A DNA stretch of 64,000 nucleotides from Liquorilactobacillus sucicola DSM 21376 = JCM 15457 (GTDB lineage: Bacteria > Bacillota > Bacilli > Lactobacillales > Lactobacillaceae): positions 62,001 to 126,000 of the forward strand of contig NZ_BALC01000003.1 in assembly GCF_000612445.1 (NCBI RefSeq). The letters are read 5' to 3'. This document shows positions 17,210 through 28,720 of the stretch, in pieces. Under the pieces are notes generated by a model. The model was not told the DNA's origin and ran no database searches. It saw nothing but the letters and a program-made list of their open reading frames with translations. A program made the translations under genes and the position numbers. Each line of letters starts with the position of its first letter. Position 1 is the stretch's first letter.

Positions 17210-18748
17210 ATGAGTGTTTTAAGAGATATGGTTAATTACGTTCTGAATTTAGGTGCTCCTGTTTTTGTTCCAATTATCATGTTGATTATAGGGTTAGTAG
17301 CCCGTTTGAAGACAAGCAAAGCGGTAAAAGCAGCTTTGACATTAGGTGTTGCTTTTAGTGGTATGACTCTTGTAGTTAATTATATGATGGATTCAATATC
17401 GCCAGCAGCTAAGTCAATGTCCAAACTGTTTCATTTAAGTTTAAATGCAATTGACGCCGGTTGGACAGGTGTTGCGGCAATAACTTGGTCATATAAGTCA
17501 GCTTTTCTTTTTTTCCCGTTATTATTGTTAATAAATTTTGTAATGTTAACTTTTAATTGGACAAAAACTCTTAATGTAGATATGTGGAATGTTTGGAACA
17601 AAATTTTCACTTATGTAGTAGTTTACTATGTAACAGGCAATGCTATCTTTGGCTTTTTAGTTGCAAGTATACAAATTGTCTTTGAATTAAAGGGAGGAGA
17701 TATGTGGCAACGACATATTGAGGATCTGACAGGGATTCCTGGAGTCACAGTTCCACATTTAATTGCCTTGTTTGCAGTGCTACTGATGCCCCTTAACAAA
17801 TTACTTGATTTTATCCCTGTCATGAATCGACCCGCAGATGCAAATGCATTACAAAAAAAGATCGGTATATTTGGGGATAACACTGTTATGGGGGCAATTA
17901 TCGGGGCACTTTTAGGGTTAGGTGCTGGATATTCAGTTTCAGGATCAGCTAAGCTCGCAATTGAAGCAGCAGCGGCAATGACTTTATTCCCTATGATTTC
18001 AAAGCTTTTTATGGAAGCGCTATCTCCAATAGCGGATGCTATGAATACAATGATGAAGAAAAAATTTAAGGGAAGGGAAATTTTCATTGGTCTAGATTGG
18101 CCGATTTTAGCGGGTAGAAATGAGTTGTGGGTGACTGTAATTATTTTGGTGCCGATTGAATTAGTCATGGCTATGCTACTACCCGGAAATACGGTGTTAC
18201 CTTTTGCCGGAATAATTAACCTATCGTTTGTCGTCGCTGCGTTACTACTTACTGGAGCAAATCTTTGGAGAATGATAACTTTAGGAATAATTACAACGCC
18301 AATATTTTTATATGGGGCAACGTACTTTGCGCCAATAATTACTAAACTTGCTAAGACCACGGGTGCCGTGAAAGTTCAAGCTGGACAGCAATTATCATGG
18401 TCAACATTTGAAGCACCTGATTTCAGGTTGTTTTTTGCTCAGGCATTCAATGGTAAATGGTGGGCAATGATTATGGTCATTGCTTGGATATTAGGATTTG
18501 TCTGGCTGTATATTGATCAAAATAAAATTCCTGTTCCAAGTAAGAGATATGTTACAAACCTAGGAGAAATTGCTGTAGATGAAAGTAAAACAGATGATGC
18601 TAAGAAGCAGAATTTGAAAAGTTATTCAAATGCAAAAATTGCAGACATTGAGGGTTTAGATTTTAGCAATGTAAGCAAATCAAAATCTTCAAAAAAGATT
18701 ACTATTAGCGATCTTGATGGAGTAGATTTTAGTAATGTGAAGAGGTAA
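17210..18748 (+). CDS. PTS EIIC component, galactitol type, with a repeat-bearing tail
   Basis: 512 residues, longer than typical GatC (about 450). About ten hydrophobic segments fill residues 10-430, including the conserved PHLIALFAVLLMPLNKLLDFIP region. The extra C-terminal tail is cytoplasmic and hydrophilic. It carries two near-identical units, IEGLDFSNV and LDGVDFSNV, separated by a Ser/Lys-rich spacer. EIIC forms the sugar channel. Substrate is unknown; the downstream class II aldolase suggests a phosphorylated ketose or a sugar alcohol that becomes one. Confidence 0.88.
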   Translation: MSVLRDMVNYVLNLGAPVFVPIIMLIIGLVARLKTSKAVKAALTLGVAFSGMTLVVNYMMDSISPAAKSMSKLFHLSLNAIDAGWTGVAAITWSYKSAFLFFPLLLLINFVMLTFNWTKTLNVDMWNVWNKIFTYVVVYYVTGNAIFGFLVASIQIVFELKGGDMWQRHIEDLTGIPGVTVPHLIALFAVLLMPLNKLLDFIPVMNRPADANALQKKIGIFGDNTVMGAIIGALLGLGAGYSVSGSAKLAIEAAAAMTLFPMISKLFMEALSPIADAMNTMMKKKFKGREIFIGLDWPILAGRNELWVTVIILVPIELVMAMLLPGNTVLPFAGIINLSFVVAALLLTGANLWRMITLGIITTPIFLYGATYFAPIITKLAKTTGAVKVQAGQQLSWSTFEAPDFRLFFAQAFNGKWWAMIMVIAWILGFVWLYIDQNKIPVPSKRYVTNLGEIAVDESKTDDAKKQNLKSYSNAKIADIEGLDFSNVSKSKSSKKITISDLDGVDFSNVKR

Positions 18749-18761
18749 GGGGGAATTAGCT

Positions 18762-18989
18762 GTGTCCGAATCTATGCAGAAAATAATGTACCACATTATT
18801 TTATTTGTTGATGTTTTTTTAACTTTTTATGCCATAAATACAGGCAATATAATTGGATGTGTGGTCTTAATATTTTTTAGCATAACCTTCAGTAAAGAGG
18901 CATCTCCTATATTACTAAAAAATTATTATAAACGACTAGAAAAAAGAAAATTAATTTTAAATGAATTATTAAAAAAGAAGAGAGATTAA
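18762..18989 (+). CDS. Small membrane protein in the PTS operon, unknown function
   Basis: 75 residues from GTG 18762, supported by AAGGGGGAA eight bases upstream. Two hydrophobic stretches (IILFVDVFLTFYAI and IIGCVVLIFFSITF) precede a strongly basic tail ending LEKRKLILNELLKKKRD. That predicts a two-helix membrane hairpin with a cytoplasmic tail. It lies 13 bases after EIIC and before the aldolase, so it is co-transcribed with them. I do not recognise a family. Confidence 0.7.
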   Translation: MSESMQKIMYHIILFVDVFLTFYAINTGNIIGCVVLIFFSITFSKEASPILLKNYYKRLEKRKLILNELLKKKRD

Positions 18990-19015
18990 AAATGTATGCA
19001 AGGGAGATATGCTAA

Positions 19016-19758
19016 ATGTTAAATGATTGTATGACGAAAGAAAGATTACCTTTTGAAGATCAGAGAAGAAATTTAGCGCAGGTTGCTAGAGAAATGTTCA
19101 CAAGGAAAATGACTAATGTTGCTGGTGGAAACATATCGGTTAAACTAACACCAAAAGAAAGTTTTGGCTATGATGGATATGAATATAAAGCAGGAAAAGA
19201 TTATCTGATCATGACACCAACATTCATGTCTGAAGCTTGGTATGCAAATTTGAGCGTTTCTCAAATACTAGTTATTGATCTTGAGACGGGGGAAAAAATA
19301 GCTGGTGAGGGTCGAGTTACAAGAGAAATTAATATGCATGAGGAGCTTATAAAGCCAATTCTCAAATAAGGGTTGTTTACCATTCTCATGCAAAAAATAG
19401 TATGTTCTGGGCGACAATTGGTCAAGATATGCCAAACCTTACAGAAGTGACATCAGTAAATGTACCTTTAGGTAAAATAAAATGTTTACCTTACAGAGAG
19501 GCTTGTACTAAAGAACTTGCAGATTTAGTGTATGATGAGCTTTTAAAATTGGGTGATAAAGCAAAACAAAATATTTTTTTGTTGAATAGTCACGGGGTTT
19601 TGATTACTGACACTGATCTGCATGCTGCTACTGAAGTTCTTGAAACCGTTGAATGGAATGCTGAAATAGCTTATAAGCAAGCAATTTTTAAAAAACTAGG
19701 GTTGATAGACGAATATAAGTCCTGCGGTAAAACGACGAATGGTTTTTTAGAAATTTAA
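19016..19758 (+). pseudogene. Class II aldolase (fuculose/rhamnulose-phosphate aldolase type), frameshifted
   Basis: The first frame (19016-19369) has the class II aldolase N-terminus, TNVAGGNISVKL, and the acidic NMHEEL. It then stops. The second part, VVYHSHAKNSMFW (zinc histidines) and LLNSHGVLI, is one frame back and ends at 19758. Adding one base near 19354 gives KANSQIRVVYHSHA and a 247-residue enzyme. These enzymes split sugar 1-phosphates into dihydroxyacetone phosphate plus an aldehyde. Being last in the PTS operon, it would act on the imported phosphorylated sugar after any oxidation or isomerisation. Confidence 0.82.
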
Positions 19759-19822
19759 GCTAGTTTTGTTAATCAATGAAAATTACCAACTAGAATAAAA
19801 ATTAAAAAGCGTACAAGCTAAG

Positions 19823-19861
19823 CAGCTTCTGAATGTTTAAAATTCAGAAACTGTTTTTTTA
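19823..19861 (+). terminator. Terminator after the PTS/aldolase operon
   Basis: CAGCTTCTGAAT (19823-19834) pairs with ATTCAGAAACTG (19842-19853), one mismatch, followed by eight T. The remaining gap to 20106 contains no gene that I can see. Confidence 0.85.
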
Positions 19862-20106
19862 TAAAATTTATAACTATACAAAGCACCCCATTCTTTGAAA
19901 GGTTCAAGAACAAAATTTGCAGTTTCTTTATTAGAATTGGTGTAAGCAAAATATCTTGTAAATAGGCACTTTTTAAGGGCGGGAATGGATGGATTTAAAA
20001 AATAAAAGACATAATTTATAGTTCAGCGAATATGCTAATTTTGACAATTTCTTTTCAAACTTTAAAGGGAAAATGACAATTGCAGATATATTTTGCGATT
20101 GTTTTT

Positions 20107-21234
20107 TTAGAGATGGTATCTTTTTCTAAATTTTGTTGGAGTGGTGTTTAAGTATTTTTTAAAAAGTTTAGTTAGATAACTTTGGTCACTAAAGCCTAAC
20201 ATGGTCGCTATTTCAGTGACGGTTTTATTTGAAAATACTAGTTGGCTTTGGATTTCACGAATCTTCTGCTCATTTGCATATTCAACAATTGTCTGGTTAG
20301 TAGCTTGTTTGAATGAACGGCAAAGATAATTTTTCGAATAACCAAGTTGATTCGACATTAAAGTTAAATTGACTGTTTCAGTTAGATGCTTGAAAATATA
20401 ATCTTGGATTAGAAAAATTAAACTTGAATTGGAAAAATTTTGAGCCGCTCGAACGCGCTTAACGAATATTTCTCCGATCTCTTGAGTTAAGTCAACAATA
20501 CTGTCAATTTTTCGTAGTCGTTCAATTCGTTGAACGCAGCGATCGCTTAGTTTATATGCCGATTCTGGATGCATTCCACCCTTAATAGCTGCGCGCGTAA
20601 AAAGCGTTGTTGCTGCGATAAGCAAATTTTTACTATTTCTTAATTCATTTCCAACTGCCATTTTTCCAAAAGTCCCACTATTGATAAAGTCTGCTAGTCG
20701 AGGGCGAAATTCTACTAGAATTCCCTTTTCTAAAGATTGAAGCATTAATTTTTCTTTGTAGTAGCTATTGTGATAAATATTAATATTTTCATTATCTAGA
20801 TCTTCTTCTTTTTCCTCAGCAGTAAACGAAAAATCACTAATAAAATCAGGTTGCTTAATAATCGGCAATTTTTGAAAAAGAATGAAATATAAGATCTTTG
20901 TGTAGGAATTTAGTCTTTCAAGACTAATACTTGGAAAACTATCACGGAAATAACCCGAAGCTGCAATGGTTTGAATGTTACACCAAAGTATAATTATTTT
21001 GGAATTGTTTTCAGTAAGTGCAATAACACTAAAACATTCATTACGACTGGTACTAAATATTTTTACGGAACCTTTTGTTAAAGGAAAATCAATTTTGGCG
21101 AGAAATCTATCAGGAAAATCAGGAGAAACAGTTTGCTTGAACTGATTGATTAACTTCTTTTGATAATCATAAACAAAAACCGATATGTTTGAAGCTAGGT
21201 GAAATTCTTTAAGTAGTGTCATCAATTGTTTCAT
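20107..21234 (-). CDS. AraC family regulator of the divergent GH78/GH1 operon
   Basis: 375 residues. The first 260 show no family I can name with confidence but resemble the sensor half of YSIRK-type AraC regulators. The last 100 residues contain two helix-turn-helix motifs (LMSNQLGYSKNYLCRSFKQ and VTEIATMLGFSDQSYLTKLF) closing with the AraC signature NTTPTKFRKRY. It is transcribed divergently from the MFS-GH78-ROK-GH1 operon, so it very likely controls it. The inducer, perhaps a plant glycoside, is inferred. Confidence 0.85.
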   Translation of the reverse strand: MKQLMTLLKEFHLASNISVFVYDYQKKLINQFKQTVSPDFPDRFLAKIDFPLTKGSVKIFSTSRNECFSVIALTENNSKIIILWCNIQTIAASGYFRDSFPSISLERLNSYTKILYFILFQKLPIIKQPDFISDFSFTAEEKEEDLDNENINIYHNSYYKEKLMLQSLEKGILVEFRPRLADFINSGTFGKMAVGNELRNSKNLLIAATTLFTRAAIKGGMHPESAYKLSDRCVQRIERLRKIDSIVDLTQEIGEIFVKRVRAAQNFSNSSLIFLIQDYIFKHLTETVNLTLMSNQLGYSKNYLCRSFKQATNQTIVEYANEQKIREIQSQLVFSNKTVTEIATMLGFSDQSYLTKLFKKYLNTTPTKFRKRYHL

Positions 21235-21363
21235 TTTTAGTAAGCCCTTTCATTGTAGACTATATAGAACCAATACAATCAATATTATACAATTAAAAAC
21301 GCTTTAATAAAGTAAAATAGCATTATAGATGATCATCTTAAAAAAGTAAAAGGAGAACGCATC

Positions 21364-22578
21364 ATGACAACTTCTAATCATTCATTCAAAAATGCATTAA
21401 TCATTGTTGCATTGCTGTCATTAAATATCGTTGAACAAGCTGCAAGTGTAATTACAGGCACAATTCCAGGGATGGCTAAAACATTTTCAAGCGAATCATT
21501 AGTTAATATTGAATTAATTACAACTGTAGTTTCAATTTTTGTAACCGTTTTTGTACTGGTTAGTGGCTTCGTAGTTCGGAAAATTGGTCAGAAACAGACG
21601 GCGGTTTTAGGCTTAGCAATTGCGACTGCTGGCTCAATTGTGCCAGCCTTTTCAACTAATTTTACAGTTATTTTAGTATCACGTGCAATCTTAGGTGTTG
21701 GTATTGGTCTAGCTAATCCATTAGCAATTAGCTTAATTGGTGTTTTCTTTTTTGGGGATGAAAGAGCAAAGTTAATGGGTTGGCGTTCAGCGATAGCTGG
21801 GGTCGGTACATCGTTAATGACTTATTTTGCAGGACAGTTGCTTAATATCAGTTGGCATGCAGCTTACTGGGTATATTTATTATTCGTTCCCACTTTACTG
21901 TTATTTATCTTTTTCGTTCCAGATCCAGAAAAAACTGGAGCGATTAAACGCCAAGAAGAAGAACAGCAAAAGAAAATAGCTCAAGCTAAAGGGGAGAGTA
22001 TTCAAAATGATTCTAAGATATTAGTTGCAACTTTAGCGGGTTTAACATTTTTGATCTTAATTGCAATTATGGTCTTAGCAATCAAACTACCAACATTCTT
22101 TGTTGAAAGTAAGATTGGAACCGCTACACAAGCAAGTAATGCATGGAGTATTTATAACTTTGCCAGTGTCGCTGGAGGAATTTTGTTTGGCTATTGTTAT
22201 AAGGTGTTGCGCAAGTATTTATTGCCACTAGGATTAGTTTTATCTGGAATTGGTATGGCATTGATCAGTACGGCTCATAGTGTTGAAATGGTGTATGTTT
22301 TGTGCGTAGTAATGGGAATTGTTAGTGCAATGATTATCCCCTATATCTTCAATCGAATTAGTGAAAGCTCTTCGCCGAAGAAAGCACCATTATATACTTC
22401 AATTGCTTTAGTTGGTTCCAACTTGGGTTCATTTCTATCACCATATGCCGGTAAGATCCTAGGAACTTCAGGCAAAATTGCAATTCTAAATGCTGGTTTT
22501 TTAATGATGGTACTGGCAATCGTTTCACTAACAGTAATTGTCAAGATTAATTCAAGTAAGAAAATGCAGCATAATTAA
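21364..22578 (+). CDS. MFS transporter, probable glycoside importer
   Basis: 404 residues with about 12 hydrophobic helices. It carries the loop 2-3 motif GFVVRKIGQKQ and RAILGVGIGLANPLAISLIG around helix 4-5. A charged central loop (about residues 190-215) splits the two six-helix halves. It leads an operon with an intracellular GH78 enzyme, a ROK kinase and a GH1 enzyme, which suggests that it imports an unphosphorylated glycoside. Some relatives are drug exporters, so the substrate is inference. AAAGGAGAA precedes ATG 21364. Confidence 0.8.
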   Translation: MTTSNHSFKNALIIVALLSLNIVEQAASVITGTIPGMAKTFSSESLVNIELITTVVSIFVTVFVLVSGFVVRKIGQKQTAVLGLAIATAGSIVPAFSTNFTVILVSRAILGVGIGLANPLAISLIGVFFFGDERAKLMGWRSAIAGVGTSLMTYFAGQLLNISWHAAYWVYLLFVPTLLLFIFFVPDPEKTGAIKRQEEEQQKKIAQAKGESIQNDSKILVATLAGLTFLILIAIMVLAIKLPTFFVESKIGTATQASNAWSIYNFASVAGGILFGYCYKVLRKYLLPLGLVLSGIGMALISTAHSVEMVYVLCVVMGIVSAMIIPYIFNRISESSSPKKAPLYTSIALVGSNLGSFLSPYAGKILGTSGKIAILNAGFLMMVLAIVSLTVIVKINSSKKMQHN

Positions 22579-22598
22579 GGAAAGGACGACGATAAATC

Positions 22599-24185
22599 AT
22601 GGAATTTCAAATGAATTCAGCTATTAAATTCAGAAATAATACTAAATTACTCAAAAAAGCGCGACAAACTAAACCAAAATTGCTATTCAAACAAATTGTC
22701 CCACAAAAGGTAGTTAAAGTTGTTGCTGACCAGCGAGAGCTATTCGGTTATCGTGCAGTTTCTCAGCCGCAAAAAGTTACTGAATTAGATCGACTATCTT
22801 TGGGTAAGGGTGATCGAATAGTATTGGATCTGGGAGACCATCAAGTTGGACATTTTCAGGTGAAAGTTAATTCGATTGGTTCACCGATGGATGCACCATT
22901 ATGGCTGCATGTTGTATTTGCTGAATTGCCAGCTGAACTAGGGACTATTCATGAAGAATACCATGGTTTGTTAAGCAGTTCGTGGTTAGCCGAAGAATAT
23001 TTACATTTAGATGTGCTACCTTCATTATTAAAATTGCCACGGCGCTATGCTTGCAGGTATATTATGCTTGAAGTAGTGGACACCTCTCCAAAATGGAAAG
23101 TCACTTTTAGTGAGCCACTGTTTACAGCAGAAAGTGCTGTTTCCTCAAAACAAATTGCTGAGCTAAATTCTGGTGACCCACTATTGGATAAAATTGATCA
23201 GGTTAGTTGTAAGACTTTGCATGATTGTATGCAAAATGTATTTGAAGACGGACCGAAACGTGATCAACGATTATGGTTAGGGGACCTTAGATTGCAGGCT
23301 TTGGCGAATTATGCAACTTTTGATAATCAGAAATTAGTTAAACGTTGTCTATATTTATTTGGTGGTTTAACTACAGAAGATGGAAGAATTTCTGCCAATA
23401 TATTTACTCAAAATAATCCAATTCCAGATGATACTTTCTTGTATGATTACAGCTTATTTTTTATTTCAACTTTAGCTGATTATTTTACGCATTATCATGA
23501 TACTGAAGTATTGCAAGATTTGTTTCCAATAGCTCAACAGCAAATTGAACAGGCTTTGCAATTAGTAAATCAGCAAGGACAGGTAGTTTTAGATTCTGAG
23601 TGGCCAATTTTTATTGATTGGTCGCAAGAATTTGATAAATCAACTTGTGCGCAAGCCGTTACAATCTATGCGTTAAGGCAATTTATTGAGTTAGCTCAGA
23701 AAATGAAAATTTCTATAGAGCCATATCAAGTTGTTTTAGATAAATTAACTAAATTTGCCACAGAAAAATTGTATAATCAGCAATGTGGGTTGTTTGTCAG
23801 TGGAAGCAGACGGGAGATTAATATTGCTAGTCAAGTTTGGATGGCATTAGCTAAGGTACTGCCACCTAACCAGAATCATGAATTAATGGAAAAAGTCTTA
23901 AATAAGATGTTCCCAGTTACTGGCATTGCAACTCCATACATGTACCATCATATCTGTACAGCACTATTTGAAACTCAACATTCAGCAGAGGCAATTGAAC
24001 TAATCAAAAATTATTGGGGGAAGATGCTTGAGTATGGTGCGGATACATTTTGGGAAGCATTTCAACCGGAAAAGCCGAACTTCTCACCATATAATAGCAT
24101 GGCTATCAACAGTTATTGCCATGCTTGGAGCTGCACACCAGCATATCTGCTTAGAAAATACTTACCGGCAGAAAAAAATAAATAG
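22599..24185 (+). CDS. Intracellular GH78-type alpha-L-rhamnosidase
   Basis: 528 residues. The N-terminal half is beta-rich; the C-terminal (alpha/alpha)6 region has the GH78 signature EDGPKRDQRLWLGDL (about residues 212-226), and downstream FWEAFQP and HAWSCTPAYLLRKYL. GH78 enzymes release L-rhamnose from glycosides. The protein is short for GH78 (often 700-1000) and has no signal peptide or anchor, so it acts on imported small glycosides. It lies 20 bases after the MFS gene and 34 before the ROK kinase. Substrate specificity (rhamnosyl-glucoside or another glycan) is inferred. Confidence 0.82.
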   Translation: MEFQMNSAIKFRNNTKLLKKARQTKPKLLFKQIVPQKVVKVVADQRELFGYRAVSQPQKVTELDRLSLGKGDRIVLDLGDHQVGHFQVKVNSIGSPMDAPLWLHVVFAELPAELGTIHEEYHGLLSSSWLAEEYLHLDVLPSLLKLPRRYACRYIMLEVVDTSPKWKVTFSEPLFTAESAVSSKQIAELNSGDPLLDKIDQVSCKTLHDCMQNVFEDGPKRDQRLWLGDLRLQALANYATFDNQKLVKRCLYLFGGLTTEDGRISANIFTQNNPIPDDTFLYDYSLFFISTLADYFTHYHDTEVLQDLFPIAQQQIEQALQLVNQQGQVVLDSEWPIFIDWSQEFDKSTCAQAVTIYALRQFIELAQKMKISIEPYQVVLDKLTKFATEKLYNQQCGLFVSGSRREINIASQVWMALAKVLPPNQNHELMEKVLNKMFPVTGIATPYMYHHICTALFETQHSAEAIELIKNYWGKMLEYGADTFWEAFQPEKPNFSPYNSMAINSYCHAWSCTPAYLLRKYLPAEKNK

Positions 24186-24219
24186 ATATTTGTAACAAGG
24201 CTAAGAGGAGAGAAATTTT

Positions 24220-26615
<2,396 letters not shown>

Positions 26616-26670
26616 ACAAGTTAGTGTGCAGTGGGCATTAAAATTTTGAACGTAATTCTGTTGACTATGG

Positions 26671-26718
26671 GTAATACCCCCAAAGTTAAAGTTTTTACTT
26701 TAGCTTTGGGGGTATTAC
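26671..26718. terminator. Strong hairpin after the GH78/GH1 operon
   Basis: A 21-bp stem (26671-26691 with 26698-26718, one wobble) around TTTTTA. There is no clear T-run on either side, but its size and position after the last gene support termination or 3'-end protection. Confidence 0.7.
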
Positions 26719-27087
26719 TTATAAATAACTTTAATTAATTAGATTTAGCATGTTTTCTTGACTAGTTTAATATAAGCCTAGATATAGGCTAGGGGCATCT
26801 TCCCAATCAGACTAGTATCGCAATTAGATTGCATTTACGCGATAAGCACCAATTTTAAATACAATAGATTTAAGAATACGACTTCCAGCAAGCTAGGACT
26901 GGAAGTTCATAAACGCGACGGATTGCTCAAGTTCATTTATACGAGTGATCAATTCGTGAATTCACTCTATCCCACCCATAGGCTATCATGCCCTAAGAAT
27001 ATATGAAATATGGTTACTTACACCTCTTAAAAACTACGAAGTACTTTAAAATTTTCAATAAAAAACAATTTTTTTCAAAAAACTAAT
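26719..27087. other. Gene-free AT-rich gap between the sugar island and flagellin
   Basis: No reading frame with coding character is visible on either strand. It contains a small hairpin AGCCTA-GATA-TAGGCT near 26776 and a perfect 8-bp hairpin ACTTCCAG/CTGGAAGT (26881-26888, 26899-26906). Confidence 0.6.
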
Positions 27088-27113
27088 TAAACACCCCCGT
27101 TTTCGTCCGATAC
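27088..27113 (+). promoter_or_regulatory. Sigma-28 (sigma-D) type promoter of flagellin
   Basis: TAAA (27088-27091), 14 bases, then TCCGATAC (27106-27113) matches TAAA-N14-16-GCCGATAA/T in all core positions. It is 58 bases before the flagellin ATG. This agrees with the box upstream of flgM. Confidence 0.75.
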
Positions 27114-27171
27114 ATATAGCATGAGGGGGAAACCTCAGAAGATAAATAAACAATTATTGGAGGAATTCAAC

Positions 27172-28161
27172 ATGAGAATTAATACAAATGTTGCTGCTTT
27201 AAACACATACTCGCGTTTAACAGCTGCTACAACATCAAAAAGCAACTCATTAGCTAAGTTATCATCTGGTTCACGGATCAACAAAGCTGGGGATGATGCT
27301 GCTGGACTTGCAATTTCAGAAAAAATGAAGGGCCAAATCGGTGGTTTGACACAAGCTACTCGTAACGCTCAAGACGGTATTTCATTGATTCAAACAGCTG
27401 AAGGTGCTTTAAATGAAACACATAGTATCTTAGGCCGGATGCGTGATCTTTCAGTTCAAAGCGCTAACGGAACATTGAGTTCAGATGATCGTGCTGCTGT
27501 TAATAAAGAATTCAATGCTTTACATGACGAAATTGATCGTATCAGTAACACAACAGAATTTAATACGAAAAAATTATTGGATCAAAAAGATCAATCATTC
27601 ACTTTCCAAATTGGTGCTAACGCTGGTCAAACAATGGATGTTACAATTGGTAAAATGGATGCAGCAACACTTTTGAATGAAAAAGATGCTACGTCTAAAG
27701 TAACATTGGATGCAAGTTCAGACGATCTTAAGGCGGTAACTGATGCAAAAACAGCATTAGATACAGCTCAAACAACATATGATGCTTCTCCAAAAGCTGA
27801 TTCAGACAAAGCAACTCTAGCAACCGCACAAGGTAATTATGATACTGCCGTTGCTGATGCTGATAAGGGTGGCCGCACTAATGCTTCTAAAGCAATTACA
27901 AGCATTGATGCAGCTATCAAAACAGTTTCTGACCAACGTGCTGACTTGGGTGCTGCTCAAAACCGTTTGACACATACGGTTAACAACTTGGGTACGACAC
28001 AAGAAAACTTATCTGAAGCTAACTCACGTATCCGTGACGTTGATATGGCTGAAGAGATGATGAACTTCACGAAGTCCAACATCTTGACACAGGCAGCAAC
28101 ATCAATGCTTGCACAAGCAAACGCAATGCCAAACAGTGTTCTTTCATTGTTACAAGGTTAA
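27172..28161 (+). CDS. hag: Flagellin
   Basis: 329 residues. The N-terminus [16 protein letters not shown] and the helix [20 protein letters not shown], with the C-terminal [20 protein letters not shown], are the conserved D0/D1 parts. The short central region (about residues 180-250) is Ala/Asp/Thr-rich and probably surface exposed. The ATG at 27172 follows TTGGAGGA; the frame also opens at 27121 but that extension contains the ribosome site. It forms the filament and is exported unfolded with help from FliS, encoded downstream. A sigma-28-type promoter and a terminator flank it. Confidence 0.96.
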   Translation: MRINTNVAALNTYSRLTAATTSKSNSLAKLSSGSRINKAGDDAAGLAISEKMKGQIGGLTQATRNAQDGISLIQTAEGALNETHSILGRMRDLSVQSANGTLSSDDRAAVNKEFNALHDEIDRISNTTEFNTKKLLDQKDQSFTFQIGANAGQTMDVTIGKMDAATLLNEKDATSKVTLDASSDDLKAVTDAKTALDTAQTTYDASPKADSDKATLATAQGNYDTAVADADKGGRTNASKAITSIDAAIKTVSDQRADLGAAQNRLTHTVNNLGTTQENLSEANSRIRDVDMAEEMMNFTKSNILTQAATSMLAQANAMPNSVLSLLQG

Positions 28162-28193
28162 TTTTAATTACAGATTTTCGTTTTTGGCAAAGG

Positions 28194-28226
28194 CCGATCG
28201 TCGTGTATATTCGGCGGTCGGTTTTT
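28194..28226 (+). terminator. Terminator after flagellin
   Basis: CCGATCGTCG pairs with CGGCGGTCGG (10 bp, two wobble pairs) around TGTATATT, followed by five T. It limits read-through from the highly expressed flagellin gene into flaG. Confidence 0.85.
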
Positions 28227-28278
28227 GTGGCATACATAACTTTTTTAAGTTATCCTTTTTGAAGGGGAGGATGTATGG

Positions 28279-28710
28279 ATGGAAATTGAAAAAGTTCAAC
28301 CAGTTCCGCCAACAACGCGGGTTCAGCCAATTGAGACTGATAATGATTTAGATGGTGCTAACTTAGATCTGCGACGCTTAGCACAGGACCTCTTGTCCGA
28401 TAAGGGTGAGGACAAGCCAGACAGCGAACAGGTCGCACCTAAGCCTGAGGCCGATAGTAAAAGTGATGCGGCTTTCCAAGCAATTCCACAGGCTCAATTA
28501 GAGCAAGCTGTTGATGAGATGAATAAGCACCTCTTAGGCCGTGATGTTCGCATGCGTTTCAGAGTGCATAAAACAACGGGACGGACTTATGTCCAATTAA
28601 TTAATATGAAAAACGACGATGTTATTAAGGAGATACCACCAACCAAAATGCTGGACGTGATCGGCAGTATCTGGAAACAGATGGGGATCGTTGTCGATAA
28701 GAAAGGATAG
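28279..28710 (+). CDS. flaG: FlaG family flagellar protein
   Basis: 143 residues. The N-terminal half is acidic and low complexity. The C-terminal FlaG domain has the pattern MRFRVHKTTGRTYVQLIN followed by DVIKEIPPTKMLDV. FlaG influences filament length and commonly lies between flagellin and fliD, as here. GAAGGGGAGG (28261-28270) precedes ATG 28279. fliD follows after ten bases. Confidence 0.9.
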   Translation: MEIEKVQPVPPTTRVQPIETDNDLDGANLDLRRLAQDLLSDKGEDKPDSEQVAPKPEADSKSDAAFQAIPQAQLEQAVDEMNKHLLGRDVRMRFRVHKTTGRTYVQLINMKNDDVIKEIPPTKMLDVIGSIWKQMGIVVDKKG

Positions 28711-28720
28711 TGATTAAGAG

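Noticed and set aside
17626-18360. Long minus-strand frame (244 codons) opposite the EIIC gene
   Set aside because: It is a shadow of the EIIC coding frame: no ribosome site, no recognisable domain, and the plus-strand gene is certain.
28193-28200. GCCGATCG resembling a sigma-28 -10 box before flaG
   Set aside because: It is part of the flagellin terminator stem and has no TAAA at the right distance.
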